A stretch of DNA of 64,000 nt from JAAYXE01 sp964391195 (lineage in GTDB: Bacteria; Chloroflexota; Anaerolineae; Anaerolineales; UBA4823). Position 1 is the stretch's first letter, and every line of letters starts with the position of its first letter. Positions 33,271 through 39,892 of the stretch are shown here, in pieces. The stretch covers positions 100,619 to 164,618 of the forward strand of contig CAYMLG010000004.1 in the NCBI GenBank assembly GCA_964391195.1. Reading direction: 5' to 3'. The notes under the pieces are model-generated. The model saw only the letters and a list, made by a program, of their open reading frames with translations. It was not told the DNA's origin and did not search any database. The translations under genes were made by a program, and so were the position numbers.

Positions 33271-33300
33271 GGAGCAGCGCCAGATTCCTGGCGCTGCTCC
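33271..33300 (+). terminator. Perfect 13-bp hairpin after the csbD operon
   Basis: GGAGCAGCGCCAG and CTGGCGCTGCTCC pair around a four-base loop. No T run follows directly, so it is probably a terminator or 3'-end stabiliser. It separates the csbD unit from promoter copy 5. Confidence 0.7.
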
Positions 33301-33346
33301 GGGCGTTTAAAGGCTGTGATCGAGAACCGGCAGGTGGGGCTCGAAG

Positions 33347-33411
33347 TAGGGGAATCCCTACCCGCTTGCAGGAACATTCCCCATTGAAGGGGTTATGCTA
33401 AAAAGGTATAT
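33347..33411 (+). promoter_or_regulatory. Tandem-dyad promoter, copy 5 (ytxH unit)
   Basis: Dyad 1 TAGGGGAATCCCTA (33347-33360), 8-9 base gap, dyad 2 AGGAACATTCCCC (33370-33382), centres 22 bp apart. The -35-like TTGAAG is at 33384-33389, then 16 bases, then GTATAT (33406-33411). It drives a YtxH-like gene and possibly the GlsB-like and glycine-zipper genes beyond. Confidence 0.82.
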
Positions 33412-33536
33412 TGAGACCGTAAGAGTTATTCTGGGACAGCGACAGGGGGAGTTTCTAGTCCGATTCTTTTTGACCTCTCTGTCCGCCGTCCGCCATATGA
33501 TTGATCTTGATACTTTTAGGAGGGAAATTTAAAGCT

Positions 33537-33827
33537 ATGGAAAACGGTAATTCAAATTGGGGATCTCTGCTGGCCATGTTTTTGCTGGGCAGCCTGATTG
33601 GAGCGGGGATTGCCCTGCTGATGGCTCCGAGTTCCGGCCAGGAGACCAGGAGCATGATCCGCGATAAGGGTGTGGAACTCCGGGATCGCGCTGCGTCCAC
33701 CATGGAGGAGACCCGCCACAAAGCGGAGATGGCTATGGAAGATATGACCTCCACGGCCAAAGATAAGGCGAATATGCTCAAGGACCGCGCCCAACAGACG
33801 ATGGAGCAAGGCCGCCAGGCTCTTTGA
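33537..33827 (+). CDS. YtxH-domain protein
   Basis: A 96-residue YtxH-like protein. One N-terminal membrane helix (WGSLLAMFLLGSLIGAGIALLMAPSSG) ends in the family's LLMAPSSGQETR motif. A charged, helical tail of about 55 residues follows that resembles late-embryogenesis or apolipoprotein-like repeats (KDKANMLKDRAQQTMEQ). Proteins of this type are induced in general stress. The start ATG 33537 has AGGAGGG upstream at a rather long spacing of about 13 bases. It is the first gene under promoter copy 5. Confidence 0.87.
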   Translation: MENGNSNWGSLLAMFLLGSLIGAGIALLMAPSSGQETRSMIRDKGVELRDRAASTMEETRHKAEMAMEDMTSTAKDKANMLKDRAQQTMEQGRQAL

Positions 33828-33905
33828 TCATCGATCGGCCTGAGAAAGGGCGCAGCAGCATGGCAGCCCGGCCGGGCCCATGCTTCAGGGATGGATGGCG
33901 CCTGT

Positions 33906-33952
33906 GGTCCGTGGCAGCCTCACGGGATGAGTTTCCCCAGCAGCCACGGACC
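33906..33952 (+). repeat. Inverted repeat between ytxH and glsB copy 2
   Basis: GGTCCGTGGC (33906-33915) and GCCACGGACC (33943-33952) form a perfect 10-bp stem with a 27-base loop. It may be a weak terminator or a processing site inside the unit; there is no T run. Confidence 0.45.
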
Positions 33953-34013
33953 CCGGCAAAAGGGATCGATTGGTTACCGGTTTTGATCTCAATTTAGCAA
34001 AGGAGGAGATGAC

Positions 34014-34271
34014 ATGGGTATTCTGTCTTGGATTATTGTTGGTCTGATCGCCGGCTGGTTGGCCGGCATGGTGATGAAGGGCGGTGGTTATGGGATCATC
34101 GGCGATATCATCCTCGGCATCATCGGCGCCATCGTGGGAGGCTTCTTAGCCGGCGCGCTGTTCGGCGTCGATGATCCGCTCAGTGGGTTCGATATCAGCA
34201 CATTGATCGTAGCCTTCCTCGGCGCAGTACTGGTTGTCGCCATCGTCCGCATGGTTGCCCGAGCCACTTAG
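34014..34271 (+). CDS. GlsB/YeaQ/YmgE-type membrane protein, copy 2
   Basis: An 85-residue paralogue of the protein at 32973. Most of the coding sequence is nearly the same at DNA level, with a few silent changes and an altered C-terminus (RMVARAT instead of the longer RALPGRSPV end). This points to a recent duplication or to gene conversion, with ytxH and promoter copy 5 in between. Three hydrophobic helices, rich in glycine. The RBS is AAAGGAGGAG. It probably belongs to the promoter copy 5 unit together with the following stress protein. Confidence 0.9.
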   Translation: MGILSWIIVGLIAGWLAGMVMKGGGYGIIGDIILGIIGAIVGGFLAGALFGVDDPLSGFDISTLIVAFLGAVLVVAIVRMVARAT

Positions 34272-34326
34272 AGCCAGGTTTGGAACTGTTCGCCAATAAA
34301 CGATATTTATTTAGGAGAAGGTTTTT

Positions 34327-35343
34327 ATGACAAGGACTGTAGTTGCATTGTATGACGATTTCCGCTCGGCAAACGACGCCGTGCGAGATTTGTTGGACGC
34401 CGGATTTATGCGTGATGAAATCAGCCTGGTGGCCAGTGACATGGAAGGCGAGTATGCCCGTTATATGGAACCGGGTGAGCATATGGGCAGCGAAATGGGC
34501 AGCGGCGCAGCGGAAGGCGCCGGGGTTGGCGCAGGGATCGGAGCGGTGCTCGGCGGGTTAGGGGGCTTGCTGGTCGGGCTTGGCGCCCTCACCATCCCCG
34601 GGATTGGCCCCGTTATCGCGGCCGGGCCCCTGGCAGCCGCTCTGACCGGCCTTGCCGGCGCAGGAGCCGGGGCTGTGGCCGGTGGCGTGACCGGCGGGCT
34701 GATCGGCGCGCTGACCGGCTTGGGCGTCCCCGAGGAGAACGCCCAGTACTACGCCGAAGGCATCCGCCGCGGCGGGGTCCTGGTCACCGCTCGGGTCGCC
34801 GACAACCGCACCAGTGAAGCCGTGGATATCCTCAACCGCTATAACCCGGTGGATATCAACCAACGGGTGAGCACCTGGCGAGAAGAGGGTTGGAGCAGAT
34901 TCGATCCGAACGCCGCTCCCTACCGGCATGAAACCGCCACCGGTGTCGCTTCGAGCACCATGGCCGAGGCTTCCACTTCGGAGCCGATGATGTCTCATCA
35001 TCGTTCCGAGGTAGAGAATGAGGGCTACGTCCGTGGCGATCCCGGCGAAACCGTGCGGGCGGATAAGGCCAGCGTCGATTTCGACGAGTACGAGACTGTC
35101 TTCCGGAACCATTTCGAGACCTCCATTTACGGTACCCATGGTTTCACTTACGAGCAGTATTTGCCCGCCTACCGTTACGGGTACGATCTGGCCACCAACG
35201 AACGCTACCGGGACTTGAACCGCTGGGATGAGTTGGAACCAGAGGCACGGCGCTACTGGGACGAACGCAACCCGGGCACCTGGGACCAGTTTAAAGACGC
35301 GGTCCGCCGCGCCTGGGCTGAGGTGAAGGATATCGCCGACTAG
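34327..35343 (+). CDS. Glycine-zipper general stress protein with C-terminal helical domain
   Basis: A 338-residue protein. Residues 1-40 match the YflT/17M-like stress domain (VVALYDDFRSANDAVRDLLD, then DEISLVASD). Residues about 55-130 are a long glycine/alanine zipper that could insert into membranes. The pattern EENAQYYAEGIRRGGVLVTA (about 138-157) closes this half. It is shared with the shorter protein at 38485. The extra C-terminal part (about 240-338), with YEQYLPAYRYGYDLATNERY and WDERNPGTWDQFKDAVRRAW, is a separate helical domain found in stress proteins of other phyla. AGGAGAAGG is upstream. A strong terminator follows. Function unknown. Confidence 0.8.
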   Translation: MTRTVVALYDDFRSANDAVRDLLDAGFMRDEISLVASDMEGEYARYMEPGEHMGSEMGSGAAEGAGVGAGIGAVLGGLGGLLVGLGALTIPGIGPVIAAGPLAAALTGLAGAGAGAVAGGVTGGLIGALTGLGVPEENAQYYAEGIRRGGVLVTARVADNRTSEAVDILNRYNPVDINQRVSTWREEGWSRFDPNAAPYRHETATGVASSTMAEASTSEPMMSHHRSEVENEGYVRGDPGETVRADKASVDFDEYETVFRNHFETSIYGTHGFTYEQYLPAYRYGYDLATNERYRDLNRWDELEPEARRYWDERNPGTWDQFKDAVRRAWAEVKDIAD

Positions 35344-35357
35344 CTCGGCACCCGATC

Positions 35358-35394
35358 AAGAGGCGAGGCCTGCCTGAAACAGGCCTCGCCTCTT
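35358..35394 (+). terminator. Rho-independent terminator
   Basis: AAGAGGCGAGGCCTG pairs perfectly over 15 bp with CAGGCCTCGCCTCTT around a seven-base loop, followed by a short T run. It ends the ytxH-glsB-stress protein unit. A second inverted repeat, GGGGTAAGC/GCTTACCCC, lies just downstream at about 35424-35456. Confidence 0.88.
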
Positions 35395-35475
35395 TCAATC
35401 ACCACACGTACACGCCAAGCCGGGGGTAAGCCGGATCAGCCAGGCGCTTACCCCTGCTTGATCTCAAGCAGGAAG

Positions 35476-35979
35476 ATGAATCAACTATTCCGCAGGATCG
35501 CGACCACTGTATCCAATGTCGTTGGCTCCCCCTGGTCGTTCCTGGTCGCCCTCACCCTGATCCTCCTCTGGTTGATCAGCGGCCCGATATTCGGTTTCTC
35601 CGATACCTGGCAGTTGATCATCAACACCGGGACGACCATCGTGACCTTTCTGATGGTTTTCCTCATCCAGAATACGCAGAACCGGGATGCGAAGGCCCTC
35701 CACTTGAAGCTGGATGAACTGATCCGCATCTCGAAAGGCGCCCGGCAGTCGATGGTGGACCTGGAAGATCTGTCCGATGAGGAGTTGGAGCGCCTCCAGA
35801 AAGAGTTCGAGCGTTTGCGGAAAGACCATGCCGACCTGGAGGATCAATCCAGGGACACCGTAGAGAAGCTCGACGACCTGGAGCGGACGACCCGGGAGTA
35901 CCATTCCGAGGTGACTGAACGGCGAAGACCGGAAGGTCAACCGGATGGTGAGCAAGCGAGAGGCGAAGAAGAGACCTGA
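35476..35979 (+). CDS. Low-affinity iron permease-like membrane protein
   Basis: A 167-residue protein of the low-affinity iron permease family (PF04120 type). It has two N-terminal helices (WSFLVALTLILLWLISGPIF and TGTTIVTFLMVFLIQNTQNR) with the conserved NTQNRDAKALHLKLDELI motif, then a charged coiled-coil tail rich in Glu and Arg. Despite the family name, inferred from a yeast protein, iron transport by the bacterial members is not established. ATG 35476 has AGGA close upstream. It is 48 bases before a DUF1360 gene in the same direction. Confidence 0.87.
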   Translation: MNQLFRRIATTVSNVVGSPWSFLVALTLILLWLISGPIFGFSDTWQLIINTGTTIVTFLMVFLIQNTQNRDAKALHLKLDELIRISKGARQSMVDLEDLSDEELERLQKEFERLRKDHADLEDQSRDTVEKLDDLERTTREYHSEVTERRRPEGQPDGEQARGEEET

Positions 35980-36027
35980 CGGTCCGGCCGCGGTACGGGC
36001 GTCGCATGGGGGAGAGAGGCGACCGTC

Positions 36028-36555
36028 ATGAAGAGGCGACTCACCCAGTTGGATAAACAAGAATACGCCACCAAGTTGACGTTGATCGGCATCTTCCTAT
36101 CGCTCTTCACGGTTTTTGCCTCTCGCCTGGGGTTTTGGCGTAGTAAGAACCCGGTGGTGGAACTCCGCCCTTTTGACCTGGCGCTGCTGGGCCTCTCCAC
36201 GCTGCGGCTGGGGCGCATGGTCTCCTACGATCTGGTGACCGAGCCGCTGCGCCGCCCGTTTACGCGCACTGTGCCGGACGAGTCGGGCGCCGGGAAAACC
36301 GTGGCCCCGCGCGAGACCACCGGGATCCACCGTTCGATCGGGCAACTGCTGTCTTGCCCCATCTGCGCCGGGACCTGGATTGCCGCCGGATTGGTCTACG
36401 GGTTGCACGCCCTGCCCCGGGCCACCCGCCTCTTTTTGGCCATCATGGGCACCACCGGCCTGGCGGAAGTCTTGAACGCCCTCACCGAGGCCCTGGAGTG
36501 GTCCGGGCAGTTGGCCCGCAACCAGAGTTGGCCCGCAACCAGGCCGGAGAAGTGA
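36028..36555 (+). CDS. DUF1360 membrane protein
   Basis: A 175-residue DUF1360-family protein. The diagnostic stretch is SIGQLLSCPICAGTWIAAGL near residues 103-122, with a CxxC-like pair, preceded by LGLSTLRLGRMVSYDLVTEP. Three or four membrane segments are likely. Members occur in Bacillus spore coats and in stress islands elsewhere; the biochemical role is unknown. It sits between the iron-permease-like gene and an SRPBCC gene. Confidence 0.82.
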   Translation: MKRRLTQLDKQEYATKLTLIGIFLSLFTVFASRLGFWRSKNPVVELRPFDLALLGLSTLRLGRMVSYDLVTEPLRRPFTRTVPDESGAGKTVAPRETTGIHRSIGQLLSCPICAGTWIAAGLVYGLHALPRATRLFLAIMGTTGLAEVLNALTEALEWSGQLARNQSWPATRPEK

Positions 36556-36655
36556 AGTGATCGATCGGAGAAGTGTGCGCGCACCCCAACAAACCGCTCA
36601 CTACTGGCAGGTTGCCTGCACACATCGGAGAAGGTGTTAAAAGGAGTGGTAACAA

Positions 36656-37129
36656 ATGAGTGTTGGAGATCAGGTAACGAAGAGCATTATTGTGAAATCG
36701 GATGTGGAGACCGCTTACAGCATCTGGTCCAACTTTGAGAACTTCCCCATGTTCATGCAGTACATCGAGGATGTGAAACACCTCGGGGATGGCATGACCC
36801 ATTGGAAGATGAAGGGACCTCTGGGGAAGACCCTGGAGTGGGATGCAGAGATCACCCGTATGGACGAGAATAAGCGCATTGCCTGGAGCACGAAGGATTT
36901 TTCGGATGCAGACGTGACCACATCGGGCCAGGTCACCTTCAATGAGCTTCCCCAAGACGAGACCGAGGTGACCGTGGTCTTGCAGTACAAGCCGAACGCC
37001 GGGATAGCCGGAGACATTATCGATAAGCTGTTCGCCAACCCGGAAGAAAAACTGGACCAGGACCTACGCAACTTCAAGGACTATGTGGAAGGCCGCCTGA
37101 ACCGGATCGGTTCGCGGCAGGAAAGATAG
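36656..37129 (+). CDS. SRPBCC (START-like) single-domain protein
   Basis: A 157-residue SRPBCC protein, the minimal version of the domain found in the proteins at 19266 and 22181. Shared features are SIWSNFENFPMFMQYIEDVK, then HWKMKGPLGKTLEWDAEITR, and a C-terminal helix DQDLRNFKDYVEGRL. There is no membrane segment, so it is cytoplasmic. The fold has a hydrophobic cavity for lipids or other ligands; which one is unknown. It is followed by a strong hairpin and a separate promoter. Confidence 0.85.
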   Translation: MSVGDQVTKSIIVKSDVETAYSIWSNFENFPMFMQYIEDVKHLGDGMTHWKMKGPLGKTLEWDAEITRMDENKRIAWSTKDFSDADVTTSGQVTFNELPQDETEVTVVLQYKPNAGIAGDIIDKLFANPEEKLDQDLRNFKDYVEGRLNRIGSRQER

Positions 37130-37136
37130 GGCGTTG

Positions 37137-37193
37137 GGGATATGTGCGGGCTGTGCAGGGGTGGGTTATGCAGCCCACCCGCGCACATATCCC
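37137..37193 (+). terminator. Long perfect hairpin after the SRPBCC gene
   Basis: GGGATATGTGCG (37137-37148) and CGCACATATCCC (37182-37193) form a 12-bp perfect stem. The loop can fold again through GGGTGGG/CCCACCC. It has no T run but sits exactly between two transcription units. Confidence 0.65.
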
Positions 37194-37207
37194 GACCCTC
37201 CCCATTG

Positions 37208-37236
37208 TTGAGAAAGCCATTACAAATGGCTCTAAT
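37208..37236 (+). promoter_or_regulatory. Promoter with a dyad in its spacer (M50 protease)
   Basis: TTGAGA (37208-37213), a 17-base spacer and TCTAAT (37231-37236). The spacer holds a perfect dyad AGCCATT-ACA-AATGGCT (37215-37231). A repressor bound there would block polymerase. It reads toward the site-2 protease gene at 37320. Confidence 0.6.
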
Positions 37237-37319
37237 CGGGTTTTATTTGTCTGGAATTAATGGTACTATGATGGCAAGGGCGGCTGCTACTGGGGGGTAT
37301 GGGGGAAGGAGAAACCTTT

Positions 37320-38309
37320 ATGCGGACATCGATTCAAGTCGGCCGGATTTCGGGGATACCGATTCGCATTCATTTCAATTGGGTGTTGACCGCCATCCTG
37401 GTAACCTGGTCTCTGGCTTCCGGCTATTTCCCCCAGGAGTACCCGGGTTGGACCACGGTAAACTACTGGTTGGTCGCCGGGGTGACCGCCTTCCTCTTCT
37501 TTGCCTCGGTGCTGCTGCACGAGTTGGGCCATGCGGTGCTGGCTTTGAACGAAGGGGTGCCGGTGCAGAGCATCACCCTGTTCATCTTTGGCGGGGTGGC
37601 CCATATCGGTAAAGAGCCGGATACCCCGGGGGCCGAGTTCCGTATCGTCGCTGCGGGGCCATTTACCAGCCTGCTGCTTGCCGGCCTGTTCTACATCGGC
37701 AACCGGATGGCGGTCTCCGCTTTGGGGTTCGCCGTCTTTGGTCCATTGGCGCCCCTGGTGAGCGCGGCTTCTCTCTATTTGAGCGAGATCAACATTATCC
37801 TGGCCGTTTTCAACCTGATCCCCGGGTTCCCGCTGGACGGGGGGCGCCTGCTGCGCGCCGTCCTTTGGCGGCTGCTGGAGGATTTCCGCCGGGCCACTCG
37901 CTGGGCGACTACCGCCGGATACGGCGTGTCGGCCTTGTTCGTCCTGGCGGGCCTGGCGTTTATGGCCCTGGGGAACCTGGTCGGCGGCCTGTGGGTGGTC
38001 TTTATCGGCGGTTACCTGGGGACGGTGGCCCGCGGCGCCAGGCAGCAGTCGGACTATGAGGAAGAGGAGAGCCGCCGGCAGGCGGCTGCTTTTGCTGGAG
38101 ACCTCTCACCCCCGACGAGGCCGGCGCAATCCCGGAGCCGGGTACTGGAGGCGCAGGTACACCCGCACCCATTCCGGGCTGCCCGGCTGGTCGAACTGCC
38201 GTACCAGGGGGAAACGAAACCCGATATCCACCTCCCGGATGGATCTCCCTCATCTTTCACCCAACCGCTCCAGCCCGGATACGTGGAGATCAAGATCGAC
38301 GATCGATAA
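37320..38309 (+). CDS. Site-2 protease family (M50) membrane metalloprotease without CBS domains
   Basis: A 329-residue intramembrane zinc protease. The zinc site is VLLHELGHAVLAL (HExxH) at about residue 63, with the third ligand in NLIPGFPLDGGRLLRAVLW (about 165). About six hydrophobic helices are visible. Related archaeal and bacterial proteins often end with paired CBS domains. Here the C-terminal 80 residues are a short, charged, proline-containing tail with no CBS pattern (LPYQGETKPDIHLPDG). ATG 37320 has AAGGAG at eight bases. M50 proteases cut membrane-bound anti-sigma factors or clear membrane proteins in stress, fitting the neighbourhood. The target is unknown. Confidence 0.9.
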   Translation: MRTSIQVGRISGIPIRIHFNWVLTAILVTWSLASGYFPQEYPGWTTVNYWLVAGVTAFLFFASVLLHELGHAVLALNEGVPVQSITLFIFGGVAHIGKEPDTPGAEFRIVAAGPFTSLLLAGLFYIGNRMAVSALGFAVFGPLAPLVSAASLYLSEINIILAVFNLIPGFPLDGGRLLRAVLWRLLEDFRRATRWATTAGYGVSALFVLAGLAFMALGNLVGGLWVVFIGGYLGTVARGARQQSDYEEEESRRQAAAFAGDLSPPTRPAQSRSRVLEAQVHPHPFRAARLVELPYQGETKPDIHLPDGSPSSFTQPLQPGYVEIKIDDR

Positions 38310-38484
38310 GCCGGCTAGGCGGCTTCAACAGCCGGCCACTCCAGTTCTTACAAATAAGCATTCTCATACAGAGATCGATTGAGGTCCGCCGCGCTGTCTT
38401 GCCGCTTAGCTGCTTGCTGATCGCTGCTTGCAGCCAGGCTGCCCGTGCCCGCGGCGCGAGAGGATCGGCGCGGGAGGAGGATTA

Positions 38485-39051
38485 ATGACCACGATTTCAG
38501 GTTTATTCGACCGCTACGAAACGGCCGATGAAGCCGTGCGGGCTTTGCAAGCCGCCGGTTTCAAGCGGGAGAACATCAGCATCCTGGCTCGCAACGAGAT
38601 CTTGCAGGATAATCTCCCCGAAGATGAGACCACCCCCGGCGAGGTGGCGGAATCGAGCGGCGTCGGCGCCCTTATCGGGGGCGCAGCCGGCGGATTGTTG
38701 GGCTTGCTCGCCGGCATCGGGGCGATTGCCATCCCCGGCCTGGGACCGGCCCTGGTGGCCGGCTCGCTCGCCGCAGCCCTGGGGCTCACCGCCGGGGGCG
38801 CGGGGGTGGGCGCGGCGGTCGGCGGTATCCTGGGCGCAATGACGGCGCTCAACATCCCCAAAGAAGAGGCCGAACTCTACGCCGAAGGGGTGCGCCGGGG
38901 TGGAATCCTGGTCATCCTCCAGGCCCCGCCGGGGCGAGAGGCGGAAGCTGCGGGCCTCCTCGAGCAGCACGGCGCCCTGGACACCGGCACGCTGCGCGCC
39001 GAGCTTCAGAAAGAAGGCTGGGACCGCTTCAAAGATGAAGGTGCATCCTGA
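38485..39051 (+). CDS. Glycine-zipper general stress protein (short form)
   Basis: A 188-residue paralogue of the N-terminal half of the protein at 34327. The stress domain is TTISGLFDRYETADEAVRAL, then KRENISILARNE. A glycine/alanine-rich hydrophobic zipper spans about 50-120, followed by EEAELYAEGVRRGGILVIL and the end LQKEGWDRFKDEG. It lacks the extra C-terminal domain. ATG 38485 follows GGAGGAGG; the frame is open further upstream without a better start. It overlaps or nearly abuts the following SDR gene. Confidence 0.83.
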   Translation: MTTISGLFDRYETADEAVRALQAAGFKRENISILARNEILQDNLPEDETTPGEVAESSGVGALIGGAAGGLLGLLAGIGAIAIPGLGPALVAGSLAAALGLTAGGAGVGAAVGGILGAMTALNIPKEEAELYAEGVRRGGILVILQAPPGREAEAAGLLEQHGALDTGTLRAELQKEGWDRFKDEGAS

Positions 39052-39106
39052 ACGCGGGCAGCCCTGGACGGGAGAAGCGGCGGTTGAGCCGGAAAGCGAG
39101 CGGGTA

Positions 39107-39889
39107 ATGGACCTGGAAGGTAAAGTGGTCCTGGTGACCGGGGGCAGCTCGGGGATTGGCAGGTCTGCAGCCGAGCTCCTGGCCCGGCACAAGGCCCGCC
39201 TGGGCGTGCTGGGCAGGGAAGAAGACCAGCTCCGGGAAGTGGTCGACGGCATCACCCGGGACGGGGGCGAGGCGATGGCGCTGGCAGCCGACGTGTCTTC
39301 CCCGGATCAGATGGAGCGGGCGATCGACCGCCTCGCCCGCCGCTGGGGGCGGCTGGATATCGTCTTCGCCAACGCCGGGGTCAACGGCGTGTGGGCGCCG
39401 CTCGAAGAACTGGCGCCTCAGGAATGGGAGACGACCCTGCGCGTCAACCTCACCGGCACCTTCCTCACGGTCAAATACGCGGTCCCTTATCTGAAACGCC
39501 AGGGCGGCTCCATCATCATCACTTCCTCCGTCAACGGGACGCGCATTTTCTCCAACACCGGCGCCAGCGCCTATTCCACCAGCAAGGCCGGGCAGGTCGC
39601 TTTTGCCAAGATGGCCGCCCTGGAGCTGGCCCGGTACAAAGTGCGGGTGAATGTTATTTGCCCCGGTTGGATCCAGACCAACATCGAGGAAAGCACGGAG
39701 AAACGAAACCTGGAGAAAATCCAGGAGCCGGTCGAATTCCCGGAAGGCTCCATCCCCCTCACCGGTGGGGAGCCCGGGTCGGCGGAAGAGGTCGCCAACC
39801 TGGTGCTGTTCCTGGCTTCCGATGCGTCCCGGCATATCACCGGGACGGAGATCTGGATCGATGGCGGGCAGTCGTTGTTGAAGGGCTAG
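39107..39889 (+). CDS. Short-chain dehydrogenase/reductase
   Basis: A 260-residue classical SDR: VTGGSSGIGRSAAELLARH (cofactor motif), FANAGVNG, the catalytic serine in IITSSVNG, YSTSKAG (Y-x3-K) and the C-terminal ITGTEIWIDGGQSLL usual in FabG-like enzymes. A start at 39107 gives the standard length. An alternative ATG at 39035, overlapping the previous stop, would add 24 poorly conserved residues. It is convergent with the NACHT gene, with only three bases between the stops. Substrate unknown; SDRs of this pattern are common in stress islands. Confidence 0.87.
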   Translation: MDLEGKVVLVTGGSSGIGRSAAELLARHKARLGVLGREEDQLREVVDGITRDGGEAMALAADVSSPDQMERAIDRLARRWGRLDIVFANAGVNGVWAPLEELAPQEWETTLRVNLTGTFLTVKYAVPYLKRQGGSIIITSSVNGTRIFSNTGASAYSTSKAGQVAFAKMAALELARYKVRVNVICPGWIQTNIEESTEKRNLEKIQEPVEFPEGSIPLTGGEPGSAEEVANLVLFLASDASRHITGTEIWIDGGQSLLKG

Positions 39890-39892
39890 GGG

